34,642 nt of DNA from a virus. Position numbers and translations under genes: made by a program. Of this stretch, positions 14,080 to 22,891 are shown piece after piece (within the stretch, counting starts at the first letter, position 1; every line of letters starts with the position of its first letter). The notes beneath the pieces are model-generated. The model was given only the letters and a program-made list of their open reading frames with translations, was not told the DNA's origin and made no database searches. The DNA lies in IMG/VR virus record IMGVR_UViG_3300042905_005237, positions 1 to 34,642 of that record; one strand, given 5' to 3'.

Positions 14080-16803
14080 ATGGATGAACAAGAGATAATT
14101 GGTTTCTCGGAACCATTCCGAGGGACCTCGTCGTTCTATGTAGGATTTAAAACAGTATCGGAGAATGCCTCCGCTGCTGGCAGTGGTTCTTCTTCCGTAT
14201 CCCAACTTCATACGGCAATACGGACTGCGTCAGCGTCTGGCATATCCAGTCATACAGTCATCTCGCTCCATGTATCACCACGTGGCGCAACTGGTTCTGG
14301 CTCCGCAACAGCTGGGGACCAAGCGATTGGACTTCACACTGCACCACGTCAAGCGTCTGCTTCTGCGAATGGAGATAGCACTGCCGACGGCTTGCGTACC
14401 TCACCAAGAACGGCATCTGGAAGTGCAACGGGCTCCTCGTCCAACCTTAGCGAAGTCATTACGTTCCTTAGGTCTGCAACTGCTAGTGGTGGTGCCACGC
14501 CTGGAGATTCGGCAATTGGCCTACACACCGCGCCAAGAAGCGCATCTGGGTCTGGGACATCAAGCGAATCTTCAACCAGAGTTAGAACATCTGTTGTTTC
14601 CGCAACTGGTTCCGCAACGAGTAATTCAACCGCTATTGGTCTACACACCTCGCCAAGAACGGCAAGCGCATCCGGCCAGTCAAACGAGTCTGCAATACGA
14701 CTCATTATTTCCCCAAGAAGTGTTACTGGTTCAGGAAATGGCGACTCGCTTGTTCTCGCCCTACATACCCATCTCCGGACTGCTTCAGCTAGTGGTTCTG
14801 GAACATCTAACAACTCAATTCTCTACTCAAACCTTAGAACCGCTCAAGGTTCAGGTTCTGCAACCGCAGGTGACACTGCCCTAATTCTTCATTCAAGCCT
14901 TAGAACCGCAAGTGCTTCTGGAAGCGGTTCTGAAAATTCATCTTCATTCAAGACACCTGTTAGAACAGCTTCTGCTGCAGGACAGTCATCTGAGTCTTCA
15001 GATGGTCTACACACATCCCCAAGAACAGCAAGCGGTTCTGGTGATGGAGATTCATTAGTTTCTCAACTGTTCACCCATCTCAGAACAGCATCCGCATCAG
15101 GAACTGGTACATCAAATAACTCCGTTCTATATTCAAATATTAGAACTGCTCAAGGTTCTGGTTCGGCAACAGCTGGCGATGTGGCAACAGGTTTGCATAC
15201 TGCACCAAGAGTTGCAACAGGCAGTGGGGTTGGTTCTTCAACATCTGAAGAAAAAGCAACGTTGTTCAGGACTTCGTCAGCTAATGGTATCGGTTCATCA
15301 ACATCAAGCGAATTGCGTTCAGTTTATAGAACTGGTTCCGCAATCGGTCAGTCTGATTCGCTTTCATCATTCAGATACGGAAAACTCAGAACAGCCTACG
15401 GGGATGGTGGGGCGACCGCCAACGATGAAGCACTCATCCTTCATACCTCAATCCGAACCGCAAGCGGAGATGGTGATGGCTCTTCAACATCATCTTCATT
15501 CAAGACCCCTACTAGAACAGCAAGCGCTTCCAGTCAGGGCTCCGAAACAGCGACTGGCCTACACGTCGCGCCAAGAACTGCTGATGGCTCAGGTTCTGGA
15601 GATTCATTAGCTTCTATCGTCACTACGTTCATCAGAACTGCAACCGGTTCTGGACTTGGTTCATCTAACAACTCGGTTCTATATTCGAATATCAGGACAG
15701 CTCAGGGTTCTGGTTCTTCGACTGCTGGAGACGAAGCAATTGGATTACACACCGCACCTCGAACGGCAACTGGTGAAGGGACTGGTGGCTCTAGTGCCTC
15801 AATCCTTTATAGCAATCTTCGTACCGCAAGTGCATCTGGTGGCGCAACAGCTGGAGACGAAGCAATTGGCCTGCACACAGCTCCAAGAAACGCAACTGGG
15901 TCTGGAGCCGGAGCAGAGAGCACGAATGAATTCAAGATTCTTTATAGAACATCTGTATCTGCTGGAACATCAAGTCAAACAGCAACTGGTCTACACGTTG
16001 CACCAAGAGCTGCTACTGGTTCTGGTTCTGCCACAGCTGGAGATACTGCAGTTGGCCTGCATACAGCACCAAGAACTGCAACCGGCAATGGAATAAGCGG
16101 TTCAAGCAATGCGACTCTACAAAGCAATCTTCGTTCAGCAACTGCTTCTGGCGGTGCGACTGCAGGCGATACAGCAAATGGTCTTCATATTGCACCAAGA
16201 ACAGCAGATGGAAATGGAACTGGAGATTCGGCGACATCAATCGTCACAACATTTATCAGAACCGCATCTGGTTCTGGTTTTGGAAATTCAAACAACACCA
16301 TCTTGTACTCAAACCTCAGGACAGCTTTGGGTACTGGTTCTGCAACAGCTGGCGACGAAGCAGTTGGGTTGCATTCACATCTCCGAAATGCAAATGGTTC
16401 CGGAACAAGCGGTTCATTTGCCTCAAGTCTTCACAGCAATCTCCGTCAGGCAACAGCATTTGGTGGGGCCGCGGCTGGCGATGTGGCAACAGGTTTGCAT
16501 ACTGCACCAAGAGGCGCAAGTGGAAATGGAACTGGTTCATCATCACTAGCTCAATTGCTAACAATTATCAGAACCGCATCAGTAAGTGGTCAGAGTTCTC
16601 AATCAGTAACGCAATTAATAACAACACCGCTTACTGCAACTGGTCAAGGTGGAGCAACCGCAGGAGACACTGCAGTTGGATTGCACACCGCACCAAGAAC
16701 CGCGAGTGGAACAGGCCATTCAAGCGAAACAGCAAGTTATGACACAGACCCAATCCAGGGAATTACAGCTGGATACTGGGGTATTCAGGCTCTCATTAGT
16801 TGA
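14080..16803 (+). CDS. 907-residue tandem-repeat fibre protein
   Basis: After a short N-terminal region (about 40 residues, with IIGFSEPFRGTSSFYVGFK), almost the whole protein is built of degenerate units of about 20 residues. They alternate RTASGSG-like and LHTAPR or ATAGDxAxGL-like segments, for example RTASGSGTSS and ATAGDTAVGLHTAPR. There are roughly forty units. Composition is dominated by Gly, Ser, Ala and Thr, with regularly placed Arg. The C-terminus ends in a non-repeat motif, ITAGYWGIQALIS. It has no Cys and no membrane segment. Regular spacing and composition suggest an extended beta-solenoid or fibrous shaft. Its place among tail proteins suggests a long fibre. No known family is recognised with confidence. 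Confidence 0.7.
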   Translation: MDEQEIIGFSEPFRGTSSFYVGFKTVSENASAAGSGSSSVSQLHTAIRTASASGISSHTVISLHVSPRGATGSGSATAGDQAIGLHTAPRQASASANGDSTADGLRTSPRTASGSATGSSSNLSEVITFLRSATASGGATPGDSAIGLHTAPRSASGSGTSSESSTRVRTSVVSATGSATSNSTAIGLHTSPRTASASGQSNESAIRLIISPRSVTGSGNGDSLVLALHTHLRTASASGSGTSNNSILYSNLRTAQGSGSATAGDTALILHSSLRTASASGSGSENSSSFKTPVRTASAAGQSSESSDGLHTSPRTASGSGDGDSLVSQLFTHLRTASASGTGTSNNSVLYSNIRTAQGSGSATAGDVATGLHTAPRVATGSGVGSSTSEEKATLFRTSSANGIGSSTSSELRSVYRTGSAIGQSDSLSSFRYGKLRTAYGDGGATANDEALILHTSIRTASGDGDGSSTSSSFKTPTRTASASSQGSETATGLHVAPRTADGSGSGDSLASIVTTFIRTATGSGLGSSNNSVLYSNIRTAQGSGSSTAGDEAIGLHTAPRTATGEGTGGSSASILYSNLRTASASGGATAGDEAIGLHTAPRNATGSGAGAESTNEFKILYRTSVSAGTSSQTATGLHVAPRAATGSGSATAGDTAVGLHTAPRTATGNGISGSSNATLQSNLRSATASGGATAGDTANGLHIAPRTADGNGTGDSATSIVTTFIRTASGSGFGNSNNTILYSNLRTALGTGSATAGDEAVGLHSHLRNANGSGTSGSFASSLHSNLRQATAFGGAAAGDVATGLHTAPRGASGNGTGSSSLAQLLTIIRTASVSGQSSQSVTQLITTPLTATGQGGATAGDTAVGLHTAPRTASGTGHSSETASYDTDPIQGITAGYWGIQALIS
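14200..16730 (+). repeat. Coding tandem repeats of about 60 bases with larger superunits
   Basis: The basic period is about 60 bases (20 residues). A larger unit containing NNS[IV]LYSN, followed by RTAQGSGSATAGD or similar, recurs four times. The SNNS/T segments begin at about 14806, 15112, 15664 and 16288. The units differ at the DNA level (many synonymous and some amino-acid changes), so this is an old array kept open in one frame, not a recent expansion. Confidence 0.8.
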
Positions 16804-16826
16804 GATGAAGTAAACTAGGAGTAATC

Positions 16827-19800
16827 ATGGCAGCATATACACGCAAACAATATTCGGGTGCAGCGCGCAACACGACGACAACAACGCTGCTGACGAACGT
16901 TGGCACAACTGTTGACATTGCGGCAACAACTGGATGGCCATCTATTGCTGGTATTCCTTTTTATGTCGTAATAAACCCATCTTCTATTTTTGAAGAAAAG
17001 TGTCTTGCCACAATTTCTGGCTCAACATTGACCCTTGTAAGAGCACAAGACGATACTACGGCGTCGCAGCACCCGATTGGTTCTGTCATCTATCCAGTTT
17101 TTACGGCAAATGATGCAGACGAAGCCAATGAACTCGTAAGCAAACTTACTACTAAAGGCGACCTGCTCACTACTGATGGAACAAATCTCCTGCGACTCGG
17201 TGTTGGTCCAAACGGATACTTTCTAAAAGCAAGCACTTCTGCATCTGCCGGCGTTGAGTGGGCATCAATCCCGACAATCAACAGTCTAAACGACATTGGC
17301 GACGTAACAATCAGTGATGTAGAAGAGGGAGATTTCCTTGTTTACAAGAACTCTGCTTCTGCTTGGATTAATGAAACAATCCACTTCATTACCGTTTCAG
17401 ATACAGAACCAACTGATGAAATTAAAGTCGGCGACCTTTGGTATAACTCAAGCGAACTTGAACTCTATACATATTACTCAGGTTCTTGGATTCAGGTAAC
17501 GCTTACACCAGAGTTTCCAAAAGTCGAAGAGCTTGATAATGTTTACATAAGTACGGCCAACACTGGTGACGTTCTTGCATTTGATGGTCTTGACTGGTAC
17601 AACGACACTGTTTCAAATTTGTTTGGTTCCCACATAATCGCATTGAGTGGAGATGTTTCTGGTTCGGTCATGTTTGATGGTTCTGCAAGCGTAAATATCT
17701 CAACAACGCTTCAGCCGAACAGCATCGCCCTGGGTGTTGATACAACTGGCAACTATGTAAACGACCTAACCGCAGGAACTGGTGTCACGGTAACGCATAC
17801 TCCTGGTGAAGGCTCAAGTCCAACGGTTGCTATTGGACAGGCTGTTGGCACTTCCGCTTCAGTGACTTTTGCAAATGTAACAGCAGACCTCGTAGGAGAT
17901 GTTACTGGGAATGCGTCTACTGCAAGCGCGTTAGAAACCGCACGAACTATCTCGCTCGCTGGAGACTTAAGCGGTTCTGCTTCTTTTAACGGAGCTTCCG
18001 ATATCACTATCAGCGCAAGCGTTGTTAACTCTGGTGTGAGCCTTGATGAAATTTCAGATGTTGTAATCACAAGCCCGTTAAATCATCAGTCATTAACCTA
18101 CAACGGAACAAACTGGGTTAATGAGTATGCCCCGACTGTTACATATGCAAGGAACGCTGAAGCAAATGCTTTGAGTATCGGCGAAGTAGTTTATCTATTT
18201 GGGGCTGCTGGAGATAGGGCATCAGTAAAAAGGGCATCTAATTCATCAGAGGCAACATCATCCAAAACTGTCGGTGTTGTTTCTGTTGGCGCGGCTTCAG
18301 GCGCAAATGTAACAGTTACAACGCTTGGATATGTAAGTGAAATCGCATTGGGTTCATACACTGCTGGTGACGCACTCTGGCTGGGTTCAACTCCCGGAAC
18401 GTTCACCGTAACGAAGCCAGTTGCTCCTGCTCATACCGTGTTTGTTGGAGTGGTGGCCAGGGCAAACTCCGGAAACGGCATCATGTATGTCAAGTGTCAA
18501 AACGGTTACGAGCTAGAAGAAATCCACAACGTAAAAATTAATGGAGTGTCTGACGGTCAATTCTTGCGCTACAACAGTGCATCAACAGTATGGGTTAACG
18601 ATGCAATCAACCTAGGAACCGACACTGTTGGCAACTATATGTCCGACATTACACAGGGCACTGGCGTAACCATTACTCACACCCCTGGCGAAGGTTCAAA
18701 CGCAACTATTGCCATTGGTCAGGCAGTAGGCACGAGTGCATCAGTTACTTTCGCAAGTATTAATGCAACTGGCGATTTGGTAGTTGGTGGCGACCTTACG
18801 GTAAACGGAACAACCACGACCTTGAATACAGAAACACTTGAGATTGAAGATAACATTATTGTTCTCAATTCGAATGTTTCCGGTTCTCCCTTAACAAATG
18901 CTGGAGTTGAGGTTCAACGCGGAACTTCCGATAATGTTTCTATTCGCTGGAATGAAACATCCGACAAGTGGGAAATTACAGAAGATGGTAGCGCATATTT
19001 AGAAATTGGAACTACGGCTGACATATCTGCAGCAGCTCTTACGAGCCTTAGCGACCTCCCAGATGTTTCAACCGCATATCAAATTGGTGCGACTGGTCCG
19101 GCTGGCGGGATAATTTTCATTACTCCAGATACAATCGGTAACTCTACTGGCAAGTATTTCGAAGTTGCACCATCTGCGTCCCAGGTTCAAAGAAGTTGGG
19201 CTACTGGTGGAAACCAATCATCGGCAGTTTCTGGGGCAGACGCAACCGCAATCGGATTTGGGTCTCAAAACACGATAGATATCGTTGCTCAGTCTGGAAA
19301 TGTTTCCGCAACTAGCGCGGCTGCATACGCATCGGACTATGAATATGGTGGTTTTTCGGACTGGTTCCTTCCATCAACTGATGAGTTGCAAGAGCTGTAT
19401 GCAGTCGAAGATTTGGACCCGGGCACCATTCCCGGGCTGCTTAGCAGTAATTACTGGAGCTCCACAGAATACAGCGCAACACAAGCTGAATATCAAAATC
19501 TGGGTGACGGCGGACAAGGTTTTTCCGCAAAGAGTAACTCACTCTATGTTCGTCCAGTGCGGGCTTTCAACTCCCCTGCGTCGGGGGATTTTTTAAAGTG
19601 GAATGGTTCGTATTGGACCAATGACCCCAACCTGCCGACTGTGTCGGTATCTAATTCTTTCCAAGATAATAACTCTGCGAGCATGATATTCACGGGAGTT
19701 GAAGTTGATTCCTATGGCCGAGTAACAGGTAGAACTGCAGCTACACACCGTTTGGCGAGCACAAGCGCTCCAGGAATAATCCAGTTTGATGGTGATAAAT

Positions 19801-20273
19801 TTGATTACAGCGATGGTCAATTCACCATCAAAGCAAACGGAATAGAACTTGGTACTGATACAGATGGCAACTATATGGTCAATGTGTCCGCTGGAACAGG
19901 AATCGCTGTTTCGCATACACAGGGTGAGGGTTCAACCGCAACGATTTCGACAACTGGTGTTCAGATACTTGGCGCAAAAGCTGGGAACTACACGCTTGCT
20001 TCTGGAGATGCTGCCGAAACAATCATCATTATGGACTCGAGCTCGGCTAATGACTTGACTGTTCCACCGGCTTCGAGTGTTGCTTTTGTGACTGGTACGA
20101 GCATCACCGTCGTCCAGCGAGGTACTGGCAAGACAAGAATCCTTGCAGGAGCAGGAGTAACGCTCTTGGCAACTCCTGGTCTTTTCCTAAGAGCAAGATA
20201 CTCTTCATGCACAATAGTCAAAACAGAAAATGCAAACGAGTGGTTTGTTATAGGTGACTTGGCGGCATCGTGA
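16827..20273 (+). CDS. Large modular tail fibre with Lcl/DUF1566-type C-type-lectin-like domain
   Basis: This protein of 1148 residues starts at an ATG preceded by AGGAG. An N-terminal domain (AAYTRKQYSG...) is followed by repeated fibre modules of the type GVDTTGNYVNDLTAGTGV, then THTPGEGS and IGQAVGTSASVTF. These recur near 17730, 18615 and 19850. A module with LEIEDNIIVLNSNVSG and VSIRWNETSDKWEI follows. Residues about 753-915 look like a DUF1566/Lcl C-terminal domain (IGATGPAGGIIFITP, GFSDWFLPSTDELQ, NYWSSTEYSA, LYVRPVRAF), a fold linked to sugar or glycosaminoglycan binding. The last 100 residues form a cap also present in the gene ending at 29783. It is a probable receptor-binding fibre. 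Confidence 0.85.
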   Translation: MAAYTRKQYSGAARNTTTTTLLTNVGTTVDIAATTGWPSIAGIPFYVVINPSSIFEEKCLATISGSTLTLVRAQDDTTASQHPIGSVIYPVFTANDADEANELVSKLTTKGDLLTTDGTNLLRLGVGPNGYFLKASTSASAGVEWASIPTINSLNDIGDVTISDVEEGDFLVYKNSASAWINETIHFITVSDTEPTDEIKVGDLWYNSSELELYTYYSGSWIQVTLTPEFPKVEELDNVYISTANTGDVLAFDGLDWYNDTVSNLFGSHIIALSGDVSGSVMFDGSASVNISTTLQPNSIALGVDTTGNYVNDLTAGTGVTVTHTPGEGSSPTVAIGQAVGTSASVTFANVTADLVGDVTGNASTASALETARTISLAGDLSGSASFNGASDITISASVVNSGVSLDEISDVVITSPLNHQSLTYNGTNWVNEYAPTVTYARNAEANALSIGEVVYLFGAAGDRASVKRASNSSEATSSKTVGVVSVGAASGANVTVTTLGYVSEIALGSYTAGDALWLGSTPGTFTVTKPVAPAHTVFVGVVARANSGNGIMYVKCQNGYELEEIHNVKINGVSDGQFLRYNSASTVWVNDAINLGTDTVGNYMSDITQGTGVTITHTPGEGSNATIAIGQAVGTSASVTFASINATGDLVVGGDLTVNGTTTTLNTETLEIEDNIIVLNSNVSGSPLTNAGVEVQRGTSDNVSIRWNETSDKWEITEDGSAYLEIGTTADISAAALTSLSDLPDVSTAYQIGATGPAGGIIFITPDTIGNSTGKYFEVAPSASQVQRSWATGGNQSSAVSGADATAIGFGSQNTIDIVAQSGNVSATSAAAYASDYEYGGFSDWFLPSTDELQELYAVEDLDPGTIPGLLSSNYWSSTEYSATQAEYQNLGDGGQGFSAKSNSLYVRPVRAFNSPASGDFLKWNGSYWTNDPNLPTVSVSNSFQDNNSASMIFTGVEVDSYGRVTGRTAATHRLASTSAPGIIQFDGDKFDYSDGQFTIKANGIELGTDTDGNYMVNVSAGTGIAVSHTQGEGSTATISTTGVQILGAKAGNYTLASGDAAETIIIMDSSSANDLTVPPASSVAFVTGTSITVVQRGTGKTRILAGAGVTLLATPGLFLRARYSSCTIVKTENANEWFVIGDLAAS

Positions 20274-21235
20274 TTCCGGGCAATCAAGCCAGTGGTGGAA
20301 AGTTTATTGACCCACCAGACTCGATATCTGTTGTACCAAACGCCCTGGGAGGTGCAAGCGACATAGTCGTCAATCACACTGGTTACAAAGGTAAATCTGG
20401 GTCAGTTAAATTCAGGGTTACTTCAAATACTGGTGTAAGTTCTGTTTCTGAAGCCACAAGTGGAACGTCTAGGTCCATGTCTATGACTGGATTAAGCAAT
20501 GGCGTTAGCTACACGTTTTCAGCAGTCACAATTGAGTCTCAGTCTTCTGTCGAATCTTTATCTGCTGTAACTTCATCTTCATCACTTGTTGCAGGAGTTC
20601 CAACTGCCCCAGCTCAACCAACTGTTTCTGCTGGCAATGGTCAAGTAACTGTATCGTGGAGCGAACCAGCAAATAACGGTGCAGCTATTACTAGTTATAT
20701 TGTTTACTGGTCAACATCATCTGCTGCTATTCAAAGTTGGTTAAACTCTGTAAACACTGGTTCTACCTCTACGTCTTATACCGTTACTGGATTAAGCAAT
20801 GGAACCGCATACTATTTTACAGTTATTGCAGTCAACGCTACTGGTCAGAGTGCAAGGTCAGCTGTTTCAAGTGGAGCAACACCAGTGGTCCCAGGTCCGC
20901 CACCACCTCCTCCATGCTCGTGCGATGGTGTAGCAAGAAGACAATACGGTCAGTTTTCACATTTAGACCCAGCCGGTTTTGGTTGGACATGTGACGGAAC
21001 AACGAGCTACGAGTACTACATATACGGAACTTGTGGTGGAGGAGCTTGCCCTGGTGAAGGTGGGTATAACGGAGCATTAAGAAACGGTGTTTGTGGTTAT
21101 GTCGCGCCTGCTCCTCCGCCTCCTTCCCCCCCGCCTCCTTCGCCTCCGCCGCCGCCGCCACCACCGCCACCAGCGTGTGAATTTTGTTGCTCCGGCTGTT
21201 ACAACGACCCCAAGCTAGGACCAATCTGTTGTTAG
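20270..21235 (+). CDS. Fibronectin-III protein with Cys-rich, poly-proline tail
   Basis: The 321-residue protein starts at GTG overlapping the previous TGA (GTGA). Two fibronectin-III-like domains (about 14-105 and 112-206, each with a GLSNGxxYxF motif) are followed by a Pro stretch and a Cys-rich segment with six Cys (216-275). A tract of Pro with two SPPPP motifs (about 279-301) leads to a terminal cluster of six Cys (303-321). None of the 12 Cys is in the Fn3 domains. Fn3 domains are common in tail proteins, while the Cys- and Pro-rich end is unusual for a phage and recalls extensin-like or disulfide-knotted tips. A prolyl-hydroxylase-like gene lies three genes downstream. Confidence 0.7.
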   Translation: MIPGNQASGGKFIDPPDSISVVPNALGGASDIVVNHTGYKGKSGSVKFRVTSNTGVSSVSEATSGTSRSMSMTGLSNGVSYTFSAVTIESQSSVESLSAVTSSSSLVAGVPTAPAQPTVSAGNGQVTVSWSEPANNGAAITSYIVYWSTSSAAIQSWLNSVNTGSTSTSYTVTGLSNGTAYYFTVIAVNATGQSARSAVSSGATPVVPGPPPPPPCSCDGVARRQYGQFSHLDPAGFGWTCDGTTSYEYYIYGTCGGGACPGEGGYNGALRNGVCGYVAPAPPPPSPPPPSPPPPPPPPPPACEFCCSGCYNDPKLGPICC

Positions 21236-21271
21236 CAGAAAATTGGATTATGAATACAGTAGGATTTAATT

Positions 21272-21802
21272 ATGAGCAACGCTGAGGAAATTTGGACACC
21301 ACGAGAACCGACAGAATCAGAATATACATTTGAAGGTTGGTTCAACTGGGAAAATAAATTTGGAGAATTTGGAATTCCTGGATACTTTGATTTCATAGAA
21401 AAATTAAAGATTCCACACGTTTTTGGCAACAATAATCCAAAAGATGTTTATTTTACGCTCTACAGACAAGACGGCGACGGCCTGCTTCTAGCGGTAATTC
21501 TTAGATACCGTGATGAGTCAGGGGAGCTTCATCCACTTCTAATGCTGGTTCATCCAGACCATCGGGGGAAGGGAATTGCAACTCAAGTGCTTCTTCGCAT
21601 GGAAGAAAAATTTATCAACGAAGAAGCCCATGTATATGGGTACACGGTAGAGGACTTTCGAGCGCTACCAAGAGCAGAACGAGCCGCTTTGGTTATTCCT
21701 CCAAAATGGGACGTACCAACCAATGAGGCTGGAGCAGGTTTTGCAACCCATGCAAGCAAAATTTTTTATACGGTTGAAAAAGATTTCACAGTAGAGCCGT
21801 AA
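21272..21802 (+). CDS. GNAT-family N-acetyltransferase
   Basis: The protein has 176 residues. LMLVHPDHRGKGIATQVL (about 91-108) is motif A of GNAT enzymes, with the R-G-K-G-I-A pyrophosphate-binding loop for acetyl-CoA. The preceding strands (VYFTLYRQDGDGLLLAVILRY) and following helix fit the fold. The C-terminal region after residue 120 is less typical. It should transfer an acetyl or acyl group to an amine; the substrate is unknown. An AGGA site precedes the ATG. It lies between a fibre gene and a 2OG oxygenase, which suggests a role in modifying virion proteins or surface molecules. Confidence 0.8.
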   Translation: MSNAEEIWTPREPTESEYTFEGWFNWENKFGEFGIPGYFDFIEKLKIPHVFGNNNPKDVYFTLYRQDGDGLLLAVILRYRDESGELHPLLMLVHPDHRGKGIATQVLLRMEEKFINEEAHVYGYTVEDFRALPRAERAALVIPPKWDVPTNEAGAGFATHASKIFYTVEKDFTVEP

Positions 21803-21803
21803 A

Positions 21804-22031
21804 ATGTCTGCCTATCAAGAGTGGAAGAAAAAACTTGGATATACACGCCCGTGGGATGTTGTTAACCCAAACATAGAAAAAACCACAGATGAAGAGGCAG
21901 AAAGAAGATTTTCGATTTGCCGAGAATGTCCAAGCCTGCTTGCGGTCACCAGCCAGTGCAGAGAATGCGGATGCTTCATGAAGTTAAAGGTGAAGATACA
22001 AGAAGCAACGTGCCCCTTGCAAAAGTGGTAG
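21804..22031 (+). CDS. Small zinc-binding protein (DUF6171-like)
   Basis: This 75-residue protein has CRECPSL, then QCRECGCFMKLKVKI and TCPLQKW. The arrangement C-x2-C, C-x2-C-x-C, C with a terminal CP-x-x-KW is a known small phage family of unknown function, frequent in aquatic phages and often beside 2OG oxygenases. The family name is from memory. Zinc binding by the cysteines is inferred. It starts one base after the GNAT stop and precedes a 2OG-Fe(II) oxygenase by 27 bases. Confidence 0.7.
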   Translation: MSAYQEWKKKLGYTRPWDVVNPNIEKTTDEEAERRFSICRECPSLLAVTSQCRECGCFMKLKVKIQEATCPLQKW

Positions 22032-22058
22032 CCCCAACCAGAATGTAAGGGTTTTGCA

Positions 22059-22646
22059 ATGAAGTACATCAACGTAAATGGCGTATGTGTTTACAGGAAT
22101 GCAATTATCAATCCCTCTGAGATAATAGAAGCCTCTGAGCTGTTAAGCATCTCGAAAGACAGCCGAGGCGATTGGACCAAATCGACAGTAATTGACACCG
22201 AGGGGAAGGTCTTTGTTTCTGAAGTAAGGACAAACCAGTTGATGTTCACCCCAACGCCAACTCAAATGGGGGACGAGTCGTCGGCAGAGGTTATGCTGGC
22301 GAATAAAATTCACGAATACATCCTTCCTTGTGTCCAAAACTTTGCGGCAAAATTTGGTCTTTCAATCAAGTTCCAATCCACAAATGGATACCAAATACTA
22401 AAATATGCAATTGGTGAGCATTATGTATCTCACCTTGATGATGGTGAAAAAACCAGACGCTACGCCTCTGCAGTTGCATACCTAAACGACAATTACGAAG
22501 GTGGCGAACTGTATTTTCAGGATTTAAATTTCACATATCAGCCAGTAGCAGGGGATGTTGTAATTTTTCCATCTGGAGCACCATTCAGGCATGAAGCAAA
22601 ACCAGTAATCAGTGGCATCAAGTACTCAATCGCCAACTGGTGGTAA
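22059..22646 (+). CDS. Prolyl-4-hydroxylase-like 2OG-Fe(II) oxygenase
   Basis: The protein (195 residues) has the double-stranded beta-helix signature. H125-x-D127 in HYVSHLDDGE, a strand pair AVAYLNDNYEGGELYFQ, GDVVIFPSG, the distal H178 in FRHEAKPV and K188 in GIKYSIANWW are all visible. Lys rather than Arg as the 2-oxoglutarate-binding residue is typical of prolyl 4-hydroxylases. It should hydroxylate a protein side chain or small molecule using Fe(II), O2 and 2-oxoglutarate. An AAGGG site precedes the ATG. The nearest structural protein upstream carries poly-proline and SPPPP motifs, a conceivable substrate. Confidence 0.85.
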   Translation: MKYINVNGVCVYRNAIINPSEIIEASELLSISKDSRGDWTKSTVIDTEGKVFVSEVRTNQLMFTPTPTQMGDESSAEVMLANKIHEYILPCVQNFAAKFGLSIKFQSTNGYQILKYAIGEHYVSHLDDGEKTRRYASAVAYLNDNYEGGELYFQDLNFTYQPVAGDVVIFPSGAPFRHEAKPVISGIKYSIANWW

Positions 22647-22708
22647 AAAGCTAGCGAAAAAAACAGATTAGAGCCGATTAAAGACCGTCTTGTGAGATAA
22701 TTGGCCGT

Positions 22709-22891
22709 ATGCCAATCGTATTCCCTTCATCACCGTCAATAAATGACGAATTTTTTGTTGCAGGTAAATCCTGGAGCTGGAACGGGTTCCGTTGGCAAAG
22801 ATTTAAATCTGCAATAATTGACGGTGGATTTGCCAATATTGAAATTGACGAGGCAAGCGATTCACAGGTTGCTGACGGAGGCGATGCTTAA
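22709..22891 (+). CDS. Small virion-associated protein with WNG-x-x-W motif
   Basis: This 60-residue protein contains FPSSPSINDEFFVAGKSW, then WNGFRWQR. The same design (FPSGAQSGDLHVSSGKTW, FNGSGWVLV) forms the N-terminus of the gene at 29007, so it behaves as an adapter or fibre N-terminal module. The stop TAA shares its last base with the ATG of the next large fibre (TAATG), which implies coupled translation. The C-terminus is acidic. It may join the following fibre to the tail. Confidence 0.6.
   Translation: MPIVFPSSPSINDEFFVAGKSWSWNGFRWQRFKSAIIDGGFANIEIDEASDSQVADGGDA

Noticed and set aside
14165-16564. Several long alternative frames in the fibre repeat region, rich in Gln, Leu and His
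   Set aside because: They are out-of-frame readings of the same tandem repeats. Only the 907-residue frame spans the whole array with a sensible start and end.
14200-16730. Regularly spaced repeats considered as a CRISPR array
   Set aside because: The repeats are degenerate, have no constant repeat/variable spacer alternation, and lie wholly inside one open reading frame.
16827-20273. Apparent collagen-like stretch (GATGPAGG) as a collagen domain
   Set aside because: Only two triplets are present; it is the usual opening of the DUF1566/Lcl-type domain, not a collagen helix.
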